Shown here piece after piece: positions 37,586 to 48,570 of a stretch of DNA of 64,000 nucleotides. Position 1 is the stretch's first letter, and each line of letters begins with the position of its first letter. The position numbers were made by a program, and so were the translations under genes. This DNA comes from Clostridium chrysemydis. GTDB taxonomy: Bacteria > Bacillota > Clostridia > Clostridiales > Clostridiaceae. The notes beneath the pieces are model-generated. The model had not been told where the DNA came from. It saw only the letters and a program-made list of their open reading frames with translations, and ran no database searches. The DNA lies in contig NZ_JADEKP010000001.1 of assembly GCF_015234215.1 (NCBI RefSeq), positions 1,054,001 through 1,118,000 on the forward strand, in the 5' to 3' direction.

Positions 37586-37591
37586 TGTCAA
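37586..37591 (-). promoter_or_regulatory. Possible -35 element for the rimP operon
   Basis: A perfect TTGACA lies 14 bases after the polC stop. The candidate -10 (TAATTG after 16 bases) is poor, so the promoter is tentative. Confidence 0.3.
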
Positions 37592-37604
37592 GAAAAACTT
37601 TCAT

Positions 37605-40600
37605 TTAAAAAAGAGAAAGTTGATTTGTCTCTGACATTCCTTCTAAACAACCATGATTATCTAAAGCCTCTATAACAGTCTTTGAAACTTTAGATCTTAA
37701 CCTTAAATCTTCTTTAGAAATAAATTCACCATTCACCCTAACCTCTGCTATAGCCTTAGCTGCATTTTCTCCAACTCCCTCTAAAGAATTTAAAGGTGGT
37801 CTTAGAGAATTTCCTTCAATTAAAAATTTAATTGCATCTGATTTATAAAGATCTACTTTTAACAAGCTATATCCTCTTTTATACATCTCAAAAGCAAGTT
37901 CTAATGAAGTAAGAAGCCCTTTTTCTTTAACTGAAATTGAATTTCCTAAGCTTTCAAGTTCCTTCATTTTTTGATATATAGCAGCCTCACCTTTAGATAT
38001 TAAATCCGCATCAAACCCATCTGCTCTTACTGTAAAGAATACAGAATAATAGGCTAAAGGATAATATACTTTATAATAAGCTATTCTAACTGCCATCATG
38101 ACATATGCAACTGCGTGTCCTTTAGGGAACATATATTTTATTCTTCTACAAGACTCCATATACCACTCTGGAACGTTATTTTCTTTCATTACTTTTTCAT
38201 CTTCTTCATTAAGTCCTTTACCTTTTCTAACCTTTTCCATTATAGTAAATGCAGTTTTAGGTGGAACACCGTTATACATAAGATATACCATAATATCATC
38301 TCTTGTTGAAATACAATCTTTTAGTGTAGTATATCCTTCTTTTATAAAATATTGAGCATTATTTAGCCAAACATCAGTTCCATGAGATAAACCTGATATT
38401 CTTACTAAATCAGCAAATGTTTTAGGTTGCGTATCTACAAGCATTTGTCTTACGAACTTTGTACCAAACTCAGGAAGCCCATAGCTACCAACCTCACATT
38501 CTAGTTCTTCTTTAGTAACTCCAAGTGCATCTGGAGAAGTAAATAAGCTTAATACTTTCTCATCATTCAAAGGGATTTTTTTAGGATCAAGTCCAGTTAT
38601 ATCTTGTAGCATTCTAAGAACCGTAGGATCATCATGCCCTAGAATATCTAATTTTAAAAGTCTACCACTAATTGAATGATAATCAAAGTGTGTAGTTATT
38701 ATATCAGTATCATTATCATCAGCTGGATGTTGAATTGGACAAAAATTATAAATTTCATTATCTGATGGAACAACCATTATTCCACCTGGATGTTGTCCTG
38801 ATGTTCTTTTAATTCCTGTACAGCCTAGAGTTAACCTTTCTATTTCAGCGTTAGATTTAATGATTTCTCTTTCATCTAAATACTTTCTAACATATCCATA
38901 TGCGGTTTTTTCAGCTACAGTACCAATCGTTCCAGCTTTAAATACGAATCCTTTACCAAAGAGAACTTCACAATATTTATGAACGACCCCTTGATACTCT
39001 CCAGAAAAGTTAAGGTCTATATCTGGCTCCTTATCGCCTTCAAAACCTAAAAATGTTTCAAAAGGAATATCATGACCATCATGAATATAAGTTGTTCCAC
39101 AATCTGGACAGACCTTATCTGGCAAATCTGCACCTGAACTTACAGAACCATCTAAGAAAAACTCAGATTTTTTGCACTTAGGACAAACATAATGCGGTGG
39201 TAGTCCGTTAACTTCTGTTATATCTGACATAGTTGCAACAAAAGAAGAACCAACAGACCCTCTAGAACCTACAAGATATCCATCTTGCAATGATTTTGCA
39301 ACTAGTTTTTGTGCAATTAGATATAAAACAGCATACCCATTATTAATAATTGAATTAAGCTCTTTATCTAATCTTTTTTGTATAACTTCTGGAAGCACAT
39401 CCCCATAAATTGAGTGAACCTTATTCATAACCATATCCCTTATTTCTTCTTCCGCTCCTTCAATTTTAGGAGGAAAAGTTTCATCTGGAATTGGCTTTAT
39501 CATCTCTATAGAATCTGCTATTAAATTAGTATTTGTTACTACAACTTCCTTGGCTACACTCTCACCAAGATAAGAAAATTCTTTAATCATCTCATCTGTG
39601 GTTTTTAAATATAGTGGTGGTTGATTATCAGCATCTTTAAATCCTTTACCCGCCATTATTATTCTTCTAAACGCTTCATCGTGTGGTTCTAAAAAATGAA
39701 CATCTCCAGTAGCTACAACTAACTTATTCATCTTTTTACCTATATCATAAATTTTCTTATTTAGATCTTGCAATTCGTATTCACTGTTTACAATTCCTTT
39801 TTTTAGTAAGAACTCATTATTTAAAATAGGTTGAATCTCTAAATAGTCATAAAATTCTGCTATTTTTACAATCTCATCGTCACTTTTCCCATCTAGTGCA
39901 GCTTTAAAAACTTCTCCAGCTTCGCAAGCTGAGCCTATAATTAGCCCATCTCTCATTTCAGATAGCCTACTTCTTTTAGTTCTAGGTCTTTTAAAAAAAT
40001 TATCTATATGAGCCTCTGAAACAAGTTTATATAGATTTTTAAGACCTTCTTGAGTTTTTGCTAAAATAATAATGTGATAAGTTGGTTGTCTTCTTATATC
40101 AATGTTATCTAAGAATTCTTTATTAAGACTTTTTAAATCATAGATTTCTTTTTCATCTTTTAACTTTTCAAAACACTTTAATAAAATCTCCGCTGTAGCT
40201 TCAGCATCATCAACTGCTCTATGATGATTTTTAAGTGAAATACCAAGATGCTTTGCAACGATATTTAGTTTTACTTTTTTAAGTTCTGGATAAAGATATC
40301 TAGCAAGTGGAACTGTATCTAGCACTGTAAAATCAAATGGCAAATCTAATTCACGACAATTAAATTTAATAAACCCTGTATCAAATGATGCATTATGAGC
40401 AACTAAAACAGAATCCCTACAAAAATCTAAGAATTTTTGTAATACACTATTTATTTTTTCTTTTCCTTCTAACATATCATCTGTAATACTTGTTAATTCG
40501 ATTATTTTATATGGTAATTTTCTTTCAGGGTCAACAAATTCGCTAAACCTGTCAATAACAGTACCATTTTTTATTTTCACAGCACCAATTTCTATTATTT

Positions 40601-41939
40601 TGTCATTTATAGGGGAAAAACCCGTAGTTTCAATATCAAAAACCACATAAGTGCTATCTAAGTTTTGTCCCTTTTCATTTAATGCTATAGGAACCCCGTC
40701 ATCTACTAAATATCCTTCTACTCCATAAATAACTTTTATTCCACTCTTTTTCGCTGCACTTTGAGCATCAGGGAAAGCCTGAACAACTCCATGGTCAGTA
40801 ATTGCTATCGCTTTATGTCCCCATTTAGAGGCACGCTCTACAAGTTTACTCGCAGATGCAATACCATCCATAGTACTCATGTTAGTGTGAAGGTGTAATT
40901 CTACACGTTTTTCTTCCGAACCATCCATCCTCTCTATCTTTTTCATTTTAACTATATCACGACCCATAAGAACAACTTCTCTTGCATATGTATCGTAAAT
41001 AGCCTCTCCACGTACTTTGCAATATAAACCTTTTTTAACATTTTCTAATACTTCTTCTTTATCTTTTTCCTTTAAGAAACACTTAACCGTAATTGAACTT
41101 GTATAATCTGTTATATAGAAAGTAAGTATAGTTTTTCCAGTTCTAGTTTCTATAGTTTCTGTTTTAAATACTTCACCAATTATTGCAACATAACCTGAAG
41201 TTTCATCAATTTCATCAATCGTAATTGCTTCTTGGCTTATATTTCTTCCTAAAATAGTATTTTCACCTTTAGGTTCTTTTTTGTATTTATTAAAGCCGTT
41301 ATTCTCACGTTTAGGTTGAACCTTCTTTTCTTCTTTCTTAGTTTTTTCAGAATTGTCACTATTATTTACTATAACTCCACTTAAAATACCACTTACAATT
41401 TCTTGATTTTCACGCCTTTTATTTTCTTCATAATTGTCTTCTTCTAAAGATTTATCATAGCAAAGTTCAACTTTTATTTTTTTACCGAAGATATCTTTTA
41501 TATTATCTGATATTTTCTTTTCAATCCCCTTTTTCTTAATATGGGTTACTATCGCTTCACTACCATAATTTATTTTTATCTTCTCTTCACTTATTTCTCT
41601 GTGTTTTGAATATAAAAGATTTTTAGCAAGTGGGTTTTGACTTACTATTCTCATTACAATATCAGACCAATATTTATTTGCTATGTCGGACACATTTGCA
41701 TCTTTTACATCTTTATATATAAGTAATTCTACATTTATATTTATACCTAATCTACTTTTTATAACATTAACTATATAGTTTTCTTCATCTTCTGTTATTT
41801 CCACTTTTGTTTTCAAAATAACCTTTAATAGATTGCTTTTTTTATAAAATTGAAACCTTGTAAGTTTAACTTCTTTATCTAAAATATTTTCTTTTTTACA
41901 TATTTCAGTATTAAGTTTACTTATAAACTCTTCACTCAA
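37605..41939 (-). CDS. polC: DNA polymerase III alpha subunit, PolC type
   Basis: A 1444-residue replicative polymerase of low-GC Gram-positives. Order of parts: an N-terminal domain, an OB fold near 235-325, a PHP domain ([17 protein letters not shown]), an inserted DEDDh proofreading exonuclease ([35 protein letters not shown]), a zinc finger ([14 protein letters not shown]), and the C-family palm ([13 protein letters not shown]) with the C-terminal HhH region. The start is TTG, 8 bases after AGGAGG. The position between ispG and rimP is typical. Confidence 0.97.
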   Translation of the reverse strand: MSEEFISKLNTEICKKENILDKEVKLTRFQFYKKSNLLKVILKTKVEITEDEENYIVNVIKSRLGININVELLIYKDVKDANVSDIANKYWSDIVMRIVSQNPLAKNLLYSKHREISEEKIKINYGSEAIVTHIKKKGIEKKISDNIKDIFGKKIKVELCYDKSLEEDNYEENKRRENQEIVSGILSGVIVNNSDNSEKTKKEEKKVQPKRENNGFNKYKKEPKGENTILGRNISQEAITIDEIDETSGYVAIIGEVFKTETIETRTGKTILTFYITDYTSSITVKCFLKEKDKEEVLENVKKGLYCKVRGEAIYDTYAREVVLMGRDIVKMKKIERMDGSEEKRVELHLHTNMSTMDGIASASKLVERASKWGHKAIAITDHGVVQAFPDAQSAAKKSGIKVIYGVEGYLVDDGVPIALNEKGQNLDSTYVVFDIETTGFSPINDKIIEIGAVKIKNGTVIDRFSEFVDPERKLPYKIIELTSITDDMLEGKEKINSVLQKFLDFCRDSVLVAHNASFDTGFIKFNCRELDLPFDFTVLDTVPLARYLYPELKKVKLNIVAKHLGISLKNHHRAVDDAEATAEILLKCFEKLKDEKEIYDLKSLNKEFLDNIDIRRQPTYHIIILAKTQEGLKNLYKLVSEAHIDNFFKRPRTKRSRLSEMRDGLIIGSACEAGEVFKAALDGKSDDEIVKIAEFYDYLEIQPILNNEFLLKKGIVNSEYELQDLNKKIYDIGKKMNKLVVATGDVHFLEPHDEAFRRIIMAGKGFKDADNQPPLYLKTTDEMIKEFSYLGESVAKEVVVTNTNLIADSIEMIKPIPDETFPPKIEGAEEEIRDMVMNKVHSIYGDVLPEVIQKRLDKELNSIINNGYAVLYLIAQKLVAKSLQDGYLVGSRGSVGSSFVATMSDITEVNGLPPHYVCPKCKKSEFFLDGSVSSGADLPDKVCPDCGTTYIHDGHDIPFETFLGFEGDKEPDIDLNFSGEYQGVVHKYCEVLFGKGFVFKAGTIGTVAEKTAYGYVRKYLDEREIIKSNAEIERLTLGCTGIKRTSGQHPGGIMVVPSDNEIYNFCPIQHPADDNDTDIITTHFDYHSISGRLLKLDILGHDDPTVLRMLQDITGLDPKKIPLNDEKVLSLFTSPDALGVTKEELECEVGSYGLPEFGTKFVRQMLVDTQPKTFADLVRISGLSHGTDVWLNNAQYFIKEGYTTLKDCISTRDDIMVYLMYNGVPPKTAFTIMEKVRKGKGLNEEDEKVMKENNVPEWYMESCRRIKYMFPKGHAVAYVMMAVRIAYYKVYYPLAYYSVFFTVRADGFDADLISKGEAAIYQKMKELESLGNSISVKEKGLLTSLELAFEMYKRGYSLLKVDLYKSDAIKFLIEGNSLRPPLNSLEGVGENAAKAIAEVRVNGEFISKEDLRLRSKVSKTVIEALDNHGCLEGMSETNQLSLF

Positions 41940-41962
41940 ATTTTCTACCTCCTAAAAATACA

Positions 41963-41994
41963 TTGCCCCAAAACTCTCTAGAGTTTTAGGGCAA
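41963..41994 (-). terminator. Terminator of ispG
   Basis: A 15-bp stem with one G-U pair, TTGCC..AAAACTCT with AGAGTTTT..GGCAA (41963-41977 with 41980-41994), followed by TGTATTTTT on the minus strand. It lies between ispG and the polC SD, so polC may depend on read-through or a promoter I could not find. Confidence 0.75.
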
Positions 41995-42000
41995 ATAATT

Positions 42001-43050
42001 TTATAAAGCTTCTATTTCTTTAATTAGTTCTTCGACTAATTCTTCTTCTTTAACTTTCTTTATGATTTCGCCTTTTTTAAAGATTATTCCAACACCTTTA
42101 CCTCCAGCTATACCAATATCAGCTTCTCTTGCTTCGCCAGGTCCATTTACTACACAACCCATAACCGCAACCTTTATTTTTTTATTGCACTTTTGAAGCC
42201 TTTCTTCGACTTCTTCAGCAATTTTAATTAGGTTTATTTCTGTTCTTCCACATGTAGGACAAGAAATGAATTCTATCCCTTCATCAATAAGACCTAAAGA
42301 TTTTAAAAGTTCTTTTGCTACTTTTATTTCTTCTACTGGATCTGATGTAAGTGATACACGAATCGTATCTCCAATACCTTCTGCAAGTAAAGTCCCTATA
42401 CCTACAGAAGATTTTATAGTACCTTTAAACACAGTTCCAGATTCTGTTACACCTAGGTGAAGAGGATAATTAACTTTATCATTAATAAGTCTATAGGCCT
42501 CTATCATCATTGGAACATTAGATGACTTTATTGATATTACTATATCATAAAAGTTTAACTCTTCTAATATTTTAACATGTCTTAAAGCACTTTCAACTAG
42601 TCCTTTTGCGGTAGGTTTTCCATCTCTTTCTAATATGTCTTTTTCTAATGAACCTGAATTAACTCCAATTCTTATAGGAATATTATTTTCTTTTGCCTTT
42701 TTAACTACAGCTTCTACTCTATCAATACTTCCTATATTTCCTGGATTAATTCTTAATTTAGATACACCATTATCAATTGCTTTTAAAGCTAATCTATAAT
42801 CAAAATGGATATCTGCTACTATTGGAAGAGGTGATCTTTTAGTTATTTCTTTAAGTGCATCGCAAGCTACCATATCTGGGACAGCACATCTAACTAATTG
42901 ACAGCCTTCACCTTTTAATTTATTTATTTGTTCTAATGTTTTTTCAATATCTCTAGTATCGGTGTTTGTCATAGATTGAATTATTACAGGTGATGTACCT
43001 CCAATTATTAAATCTTTAACCTTTACCATTCTTTTAATTTTTCTTTCCAT
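42001..43050 (-). CDS. ispG: 4-hydroxy-3-methylbut-2-en-1-yl diphosphate synthase (IspG)
   Basis: A 349-residue iron-sulfur enzyme of the MEP isoprenoid pathway. The N-terminal TIM barrel starts near [13 protein letters not shown] and includes RINPGNIGS. The C-terminal part carries the [4Fe-4S] cysteines in [10 protein letters not shown] and [11 protein letters not shown], with the conserved Glu of GPGEARE. SD TAGGAG. With dxr and uppS it forms the isoprenoid part of this block; rseP lies between dxr and ispG, a common clostridial order. Confidence 0.96.
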   Translation of the reverse strand: MERKIKRMVKVKDLIIGGTSPVIIQSMTNTDTRDIEKTLEQINKLKGEGCQLVRCAVPDMVACDALKEITKRSPLPIVADIHFDYRLALKAIDNGVSKLRINPGNIGSIDRVEAVVKKAKENNIPIRIGVNSGSLEKDILERDGKPTAKGLVESALRHVKILEELNFYDIVISIKSSNVPMMIEAYRLINDKVNYPLHLGVTESGTVFKGTIKSSVGIGTLLAEGIGDTIRVSLTSDPVEEIKVAKELLKSLGLIDEGIEFISCPTCGRTEINLIKIAEEVEERLQKCNKKIKVAVMGCVVNGPGEAREADIGIAGGKGVGIIFKKGEIIKKVKEEELVEELIKEIEAL

Positions 43051-43059
43051 GTTATTCTC

Positions 43060-44112
43060 CTATAAAGCTATTGGGAATAAAATATCTTTTATAGTTACTA
43101 TGAGCATAAATGCCATAAGGACTATGAATCCGACATTATTTATAGCATTAGTAACTTTTTCAGGTACTTTTTTCCCTGTAATTAACTCAAATAAAATCAT
43201 AAGTGCCCAACCACCATCTAATGCAGGAAGTGGTAACAGGTTAAGCACTGCTAAATTTATACTAATAAATGCTGTGAAATTCATAAGTGTCCAGAATCCA
43301 TTTTTTGCAGCATATCCAGTCATTTTAATTATACTTACCGGTCCACCGACATCTGTTTTAAAGTTAGCTTTTCCAGTTACAAGCATCTTTAAGCTTGAAT
43401 ATGTTTGTTTTATAGTTGAAATTGATTCTACACACCCTTGTTTTATACTCTCCATTATACTAGGTTCTTTTACATATTTAAAGCTAACTCCTATTTTTTT
43501 AAGTCCACTTTCTTTATCTATGTTTGGTTTAACTTCAAAATTTTTTTCTTCGCCATTTCTTTTTATAGTTAAAGATATAGTTTCATCTTTGTCAGTTGCA
43601 AGACCAAATATTACATCGTTTGGTGTAATAACTTTTCTATTATCAACACTTACAAATTCATCACCTGGTTTTAAAACTCCAGATACAGCACTTCCTTTTA
43701 AAACCTCATCTATAACTGGTACTGCAAACCCTGAGTGATTAGAAATTGCTGCAAAAAGTATAATAGCTAGAATTACATTCATTATTACACCAGCTAATAT
43801 TATAGTAAGTCTTCTAAATGGTGATTTAGATTGTAGACTTCCTTCTGTATACTCAAGATTTTGATTTTCACAATCTTCTTTTTCCTCATCATCTTCAAAG
43901 CGCTCTTCCCCAAGCATTTTAACATACCCTCCAATAGGTAAGATGCCTATTGAATATTTTGTTTCATTTTTAGTTACAGAAATTATCTTAGGTCCCATAC
44001 CTATTGAAAATTCTTCGACCTTTACCCCATTTACTTTAGCCATTATAAAATGACCAAGTTCGTGAACTATAATAAGTAAACTAAAGGCTAATATTGCGTA
44101 AATAATATACAT
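43060..44112 (-). CDS. rseP: Site-2 zinc metalloprotease RseP/RasP
   Basis: A 350-residue intramembrane protease that cuts anti-sigma factors and leftover signal peptides. His17-Glu18-x-x-His21 (HELGHF) lies in the first membrane helix, the partner motif NLLPLPALDGG is near 295, and a single PDZ domain (GDEFVSVDNRKV) lies between. An acidic cytosolic stretch around 75-90 is unusually rich in Glu and Asp. SD AGGAGG. It lies 9 bases before ispG and 10 after dxr. Confidence 0.95.
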   Translation of the reverse strand: MYIIYAILAFSLLIIVHELGHFIMAKVNGVKVEEFSIGMGPKIISVTKNETKYSIGILPIGGYVKMLGEERFEDDEEKEDCENQNLEYTEGSLQSKSPFRRLTIILAGVIMNVILAIILFAAISNHSGFAVPVIDEVLKGSAVSGVLKPGDEFVSVDNRKVITPNDVIFGLATDKDETISLTIKRNGEEKNFEVKPNIDKESGLKKIGVSFKYVKEPSIMESIKQGCVESISTIKQTYSSLKMLVTGKANFKTDVGGPVSIIKMTGYAAKNGFWTLMNFTAFISINLAVLNLLPLPALDGGWALMILFELITGKKVPEKVTNAINNVGFIVLMAFMLIVTIKDILFPIAL

Positions 44113-44122
44113 TGCCTTCCTC

Positions 44123-45280
44123 CTAATTGTATTTATTATATACGTATTCTTTTACTTTTTTATCAAGTTCTATTACATTTTCTAATGTTACTTCTTCATT
44201 CCCTTCTTTTTTAAATACTTCTAAACATTCTTCAATTATATCACCTATTTGAAGGTAATTAATTTTCTCTTGTAAAAATATATCAACTAAAGCTTCGTTT
44301 GCACCATTTAAAATAGTTGGCATAAGCTTACCTTCTTTTCCTACTTTATATGCAAGTTTTAAACATTTAAATGTATCTAAATCTGGTTTTTCAAATGTTA
44401 ATTTAGAAATTTCCCAAAAATCTATTTTGTTTGCAATCTCATTTTTTCTTTTTGGATAATTTAAAGCATATTGAATAGGTAGTCTCATATCCGGAGAACC
44501 TAGCTGCGCTATTATACTATTATCCTTATATTCAACCATTGAGTGAATTATACTTTGCGGATGAACTACAACTTGAATATTATCGTATGGACAATCGAAT
44601 AAGAAATGTGCTTCTATAACTTCTAATCCCTTATTCATAAGAGTTGATGAATCTATAGTTATTTTTTTACCCATACTCCAATTTGGATGATTTAAAGCAT
44701 CCTTAACTTTTATATCTTTTAAATCATTTATCTTTTTCCCCCTAAAAGGACCTCCTGATGCAGTTAATATAACTTTTTTTAATTCACTTAAAGTATTTCC
44801 TCTTAATGACTGGAATATTGCACTGTGTTCTGAATCTACAGGAAGGATCTTAACGTTATTTTCCTTTGCTTCTTTCATTACAAGTTCACCTGCAACTACT
44901 AATGTTTCTTTGTTTGCAAGTGCAATATCTTTTTTTGCTCTTATAGCCTTTAAAGTAGGCTCAAGTCCTATCATTCCAACAACTGACGTAACTACTATAT
45001 CAATCTCATCTAGTGATGCTATTTTATTTAGTCCATCTATTCCTTCTAAAACAATAATGTTTTTTTTATTTGTATTTACATATTCTAATATCTTATAATA
45101 AGCTTCTTTTTCCATCATTCCAACGAATTTTGGGTTAAACTCCTCAATTATTTCTATTACTTTTAGAATGCTCGTATTAGCTGTAATTCCAACTAGTTCA
45201 ATGTCATCAGATTTTCTTATAACATCTAATGTTTGAGTACCAATTGATCCCGTTGCACCTAATATAGATATTTTTTTCAT
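44123..45280 (-). CDS. dxr: 1-deoxy-D-xylulose 5-phosphate reductoisomerase
   Basis: A 385-residue NADPH enzyme making MEP, the committed step of the non-mevalonate pathway. The nucleotide-binding start KKISILGATGSIGTQTLDV, DSEHSAIFQ with metal and substrate residues, LTASGGPFRG and HPNWSMGKKITIDSSTLMNKG are intact. The start is ATG 45280 with GGAGG upstream; ten more residues of the longer frame are rejected. The preceding gene is an AI-2E/PerM protein. Confidence 0.96.
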   Translation of the reverse strand: MKKISILGATGSIGTQTLDVIRKSDDIELVGITANTSILKVIEIIEEFNPKFVGMMEKEAYYKILEYVNTNKKNIIVLEGIDGLNKIASLDEIDIVVTSVVGMIGLEPTLKAIRAKKDIALANKETLVVAGELVMKEAKENNVKILPVDSEHSAIFQSLRGNTLSELKKVILTASGGPFRGKKINDLKDIKVKDALNHPNWSMGKKITIDSSTLMNKGLEVIEAHFLFDCPYDNIQVVVHPQSIIHSMVEYKDNSIIAQLGSPDMRLPIQYALNYPKRKNEIANKIDFWEISKLTFEKPDLDTFKCLKLAYKVGKEGKLMPTILNGANEALVDIFLQEKINYLQIGDIIEECLEVFKKEGNEEVTLENVIELDKKVKEYVYNKYN

Positions 45281-45302
45281 ATAAGTTCCTCCATTTTTAT
45301 GT

Positions 45303-46265
45303 CTATTCATTAATCAATATGTCTCTTGAAATCATACAATAAATTGGACCTACAAAAGCTCCTAAAATACCAAATACTTTTATTCCTATATATACAGAAA
45401 TAAAAACTACTAAAGGATGTAAGTTAAATTTATTACTAAGTAACTTAGCCTCTAATATTTCTCTAGTTATTTGAACTAAACAATATAGAAATATTAGGCC
45501 AACAACAATTACATATTCTTTTACTATAATATTGTATATTATTATTGGAATAAATACAATTATAGTTCCTATATATGGAATTAAATCAAGTATGCCACAA
45601 ATAATACTTAATATTATTGAATTTGGTATTTTAAGTAATACAAACCCTATTAAAGTTATAAGAGTTGACATTAGAATAATTATAATTTGTATATATACAA
45701 TACTTTTAATATTGTTTTTTTCTTTTATGGCTTTATTTATGACTTTATGCGGAATAATCTTTTCAAACAAATTAACAAAATAGTTTTTATCTGCTAATAT
45801 AAAAAATACAGTTATATTGGCTACTACATAACTTAATAATCCATCACCAGTTAGAATTACACTATCTTTTACTATGTTAAAGTCTATAATATTCATAACC
45901 TTTTGGCTTATATTAATTTCTCCAATAATACTTTCCAAAAACAAAGTAAATTCATTTATTACTTTATCAATCACTATAATATTACTCTTATATAACCCTT
46001 CTAATAGTTCAAAAATGCTTGCACCTATATAATATAAAAACAGCCCTAATACAATATTAAATACAGATATAGTAATTAAAGATGCTATTCTATTATTAAT
46101 ATTACTTCTCTTTATTAAATTATATAAAGGCTGTGTTATTACTAGTAGGATAATTATCATAATAAAAGGTGCGAAATATTTTTCTACTAAATATATACTA
46201 ACTACCATTATTAAAAATAGAGAAATTACTAAAATAATCTTTTTATATTTCTTATTTATCAACAT
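45303..46265 (-). CDS. AI-2E/PerM family membrane protein
   Basis: A 320-residue polytopic protein of the AI-2E transporter (PerM, UPF0118) superfamily, whose proven members include Na+/H+ antiporters and a few exporters. About seven to eight hydrophobic segments are seen (two near 12-48, one near 62-80, a cluster from 138 on). The family-typical LDLIPYIGTIIVFIPI stretch is near 232 and PLVVFISVYIGIKVFGILGAFVGPI is near the end. The substrate is unknown. It sits between cdsA and dxr, isolated from both by function. Confidence 0.85.
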   Translation of the reverse strand: MLINKKYKKIILVISLFLIMVVSIYLVEKYFAPFIMIIILLVITQPLYNLIKRSNINNRIASLITISVFNIVLGLFLYYIGASIFELLEGLYKSNIIVIDKVINEFTLFLESIIGEINISQKVMNIIDFNIVKDSVILTGDGLLSYVVANITVFFILADKNYFVNLFEKIIPHKVINKAIKEKNNIKSIVYIQIIIILMSTLITLIGFVLLKIPNSIILSIICGILDLIPYIGTIIVFIPIIIYNIIVKEYVIVVGLIFLYCLVQITREILEAKLLSNKFNLHPLVVFISVYIGIKVFGILGAFVGPIYCMISRDILINE

Positions 46266-46311
46266 ATACCACCTCTTAGTAATGTATATGCAAAAGTATT
46301 ATGTATATTAT

Positions 46312-46342
46312 AAAAAAAGATGACTCCTAAAAAGAAATCATC
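46312..46342 (-). terminator. Terminator of cdsA
   Basis: A 9-bp stem with two G-U pairs (GATGATTTC with GGAGTCATC, 46319-46327 and 46334-46342) followed by seven Ts on the minus strand. Confidence 0.75.
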
Positions 46343-46357
46343 AACAAATATTATTTA

Positions 46358-47155
46358 TTAAATTCCAACTACAAAAGTTAAATAATAAAACACTATAACT
46401 CCTGAAAATAAAATACTATCAAATCTATCAAGTATTCCTCCATGTCCTGGAATCAAATGGCTATAATCTTTTAATCCTACATATCTTTTAATAGATGATG
46501 CAACTAAATCTCCAAATTGACTAAATACACCACACAAAGCACCAATAATGAAATAGTTGTAAATTGCCATTACATTTACTCCATACTTAGAAATTACTAT
46601 ACCAAATAAACCTGAAAATATTGTAGCACCTAAAATACCACCTATTGACCCTTCAATAGTTTTCTTAGGTGAAACTTTTGGACAAAGCTTATGTTTTCCA
46701 AAAAATTTACCTGAATAGTATGCAGCCGTATCTGTAATCCAAGACCCTATAAAGATTAACCAAACTAAAAAAGCTCCAGAAACCTTTATATTTACTAAAT
46801 GTATGAAACTAAATAAAATTCCTACATATAAGAAACCTAAAAGAGTAATTGCAACATCTATAAATGTATATTTTAAATTTACTACTGGTACAATAAGCAG
46901 TAAAAATGTTGCTAAAACTATTAAATACATCATATTTTCAAAATTATTATTTAATAAATAATAAGCAATAATTAAAATATATCCAGCAATGCTTATAGGT
47001 TTAAATTCCTTTTGCCTTAATGCATTATAAAACTCGTATAGTCCTAGAAATGATAGTACTACCGTAAAACCTTCTAACCATATTCCACCTAAAAAGATAA
47101 ATATGATAAAGGGAGCTATCATCAATGCACCTAAATATCTACTATTTTTGTTCAC
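46358..47155 (-). CDS. cdsA: Phosphatidate cytidylyltransferase
   Basis: A 265-residue membrane enzyme making CDP-diacylglycerol, the precursor that PgsA uses. About eight membrane segments. The C-terminal signature is present: SSIKRYVGLKDYSHLIPGHGG followed by ILDRFDS, and KVSPKKTIEGSIGG is conserved upstream. The start is GTG with GAGGTGA 7 bases before it, close to the uppS stop. uppS-cdsA-(AI-2E)-dxr is co-oriented, but a terminator follows cdsA. Confidence 0.95.
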   Translation of the reverse strand: MNKNSRYLGALMIAPFIIFIFLGGIWLEGFTVVLSFLGLYEFYNALRQKEFKPISIAGYILIIAYYLLNNNFENMMYLIVLATFLLLIVPVVNLKYTFIDVAITLLGFLYVGILFSFIHLVNIKVSGAFLVWLIFIGSWITDTAAYYSGKFFGKHKLCPKVSPKKTIEGSIGGILGATIFSGLFGIVISKYGVNVMAIYNYFIIGALCGVFSQFGDLVASSIKRYVGLKDYSHLIPGHGGILDRFDSILFSGVIVFYYLTFVVGI

Positions 47156-47170
47156 TTAGCATTCACCTCT

Positions 47171-47932
47171 TTATTTTTTAATGCCACCAAATCTTCTATC
47201 TCTTTGTTGAAAATCATAAATTGCTTTATGTAAATCATCTTCTGTAAAATCTGGCCAACAAATATCTGAATACCAAAACTCTGAGTATGCACATTGCCAT
47301 AAAAGGAAATTACTTAATCTTTGTTCCCCAGATGGTCTTATAATTATATCAGGGTCAGGCACACCTTTTGTATAAAGATAATTATTAACAGTATCTTCTT
47401 CAATAGCATTAATTTCTATTTTCCCATCTATAACATCCTGTGCTATTAACTTTATACTTCTAATTATCTCATCTCTACCACCATAGTTCAATGCAATATT
47501 CATAGTAATGCCTGTATTATTTTTAGTTTTTTCTACAGACTTTTCTATTTCATCTACACATTCTTTTGGAAGCATTGATATATCACCTAATACATTAATC
47601 TTCACTCCATTTTTATGTAATTCATTAATTTCTTTTCTCAAATACTGAACTAAAAGTTTCATTAATGCGTTAACTTCATCTTTAGGTCTCTTCCAATTTT
47701 CTGTTGAGAATGCATATAAAGTCATATATTTAACACCTAGATTAGAAGCTTCCTTAAGAATTCTACGTATAGTTTCAACTCCAGCTTTATGCCCCATCGT
47801 TCTAGGTAATTTTCTTTTCTTTGCCCATCTACCATTTCCGTCCATTATAATTGCAATATGTTTTGGGATATTTTCCATATCTAATGCAATTTCTTCTTCA
47901 GTTCCTTTTGGACTTTTAAAAAACTTAAGCAT
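47171..47932 (-). CDS. uppS: Undecaprenyl diphosphate synthase
   Basis: A 253-residue cis-prenyltransferase that makes the C55 lipid carrier for cell wall synthesis. HIAIIMDGNGRWAKKR holds the catalytic Asp, and LYAFSTENWKRP, NYGGRDEI and IRPSGEQRLSNFLLWQ follow in order. SD GGGGAGG. It comes after frr and its terminator, in the order pyrH-frr-uppS-cdsA found in many bacteria. Confidence 0.97.
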   Translation of the reverse strand: MLKFFKSPKGTEEEIALDMENIPKHIAIIMDGNGRWAKKRKLPRTMGHKAGVETIRRILKEASNLGVKYMTLYAFSTENWKRPKDEVNALMKLLVQYLRKEINELHKNGVKINVLGDISMLPKECVDEIEKSVEKTKNNTGITMNIALNYGGRDEIIRSIKLIAQDVIDGKIEINAIEEDTVNNYLYTKGVPDPDIIIRPSGEQRLSNFLLWQCAYSEFWYSDICWPDFTEDDLHKAIYDFQQRDRRFGGIKK

Positions 47933-47961
47933 ATAACCATCCTCCCCTTCTAAATTATATA

Positions 47962-47988
47962 AAAAACCTGCTAAAAGAGCAGGTTTTT
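47962..47988 (-). terminator. Terminator after frr
   Basis: A perfect 11-bp stem AAAAACCTGCT/AGCAGGTTTTT (47962-47972 with 47978-47988), with Ts on the minus strand, between frr and uppS. Confidence 0.85.
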
Positions 47989-47997
47989 AAATAATTG

Positions 47998-48555
47998 CTA
48001 TATTGACATTATCTCTTTTTCTTTAGCGTTTATAGCTGCATCAATATCTTTTACATATTTATCAGTGACTTTTTGAATTTCATCTTCACCTTTTTTGATT
48101 TGATCTTCTGAAAGATCAGCATCTTTTTTTAGTGATTTGATTTTGTCATTAGCATCTTTTCTGATATTTCTTATTGCTACTTTAGAATTTTCTCCAGCCT
48201 TTTTAACATTTTTAACTAGATTTTTTCTAGTCTCTTCTGTTAATTCTGGAATTATTAATCTAATAACTGCTCCATCATTTGAAGGATTTAATCCTAAGTC
48301 TGAAGCTAAAATAGCTCTTTCAATATCTTTTAATAAAGGTGCTTCCCAAGGAGTTATTTGTAATACTCTTGGCTCTGGAGCTGAAATATTTGCAACTTGA
48401 TTTAATGGACACATACTTCCATAATATTCAACTTGTATTCTATCAAGCATCGTAGGGTTAGCTCTACCAGCTTTCATAGTTGATAGCTCATGTTCTAACG
48501 ATACAATAGTCTTTTTCATTTTATCTTCAGCATTCTTTTTGATTTCTTTTATCAT
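47998..48555 (-). CDS. frr: Ribosome recycling factor
   Basis: A 185-residue RRF that splits the post-termination ribosome together with EF-G. The two-domain L shape is reflected in a helical domain at both ends (HELSTMKAGRANPTMLDRI and VAIRNIRKDANDKIK near 130) around a beta domain (residues 31-105). SD GGGAGG. It lies 15 bases after pyrH in the rpsB-tsf-pyrH-frr order. Confidence 0.97.
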   Translation of the reverse strand: MIKEIKKNAEDKMKKTIVSLEHELSTMKAGRANPTMLDRIQVEYYGSMCPLNQVANISAPEPRVLQITPWEAPLLKDIERAILASDLGLNPSNDGAVIRLIIPELTEETRKNLVKNVKKAGENSKVAIRNIRKDANDKIKSLKKDADLSEDQIKKGEDEIQKVTDKYVKDIDAAINAKEKEIMSI

Positions 48556-48570
48556 AAATATCCTCCCTAA

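Noticed and set aside
43049-43738. Plus-strand open frame of 229 codons antisense to rseP
   Set aside because: It is a shadow of a well-conserved gene. Hydrophobic stretches arise from the antisense of membrane segments.
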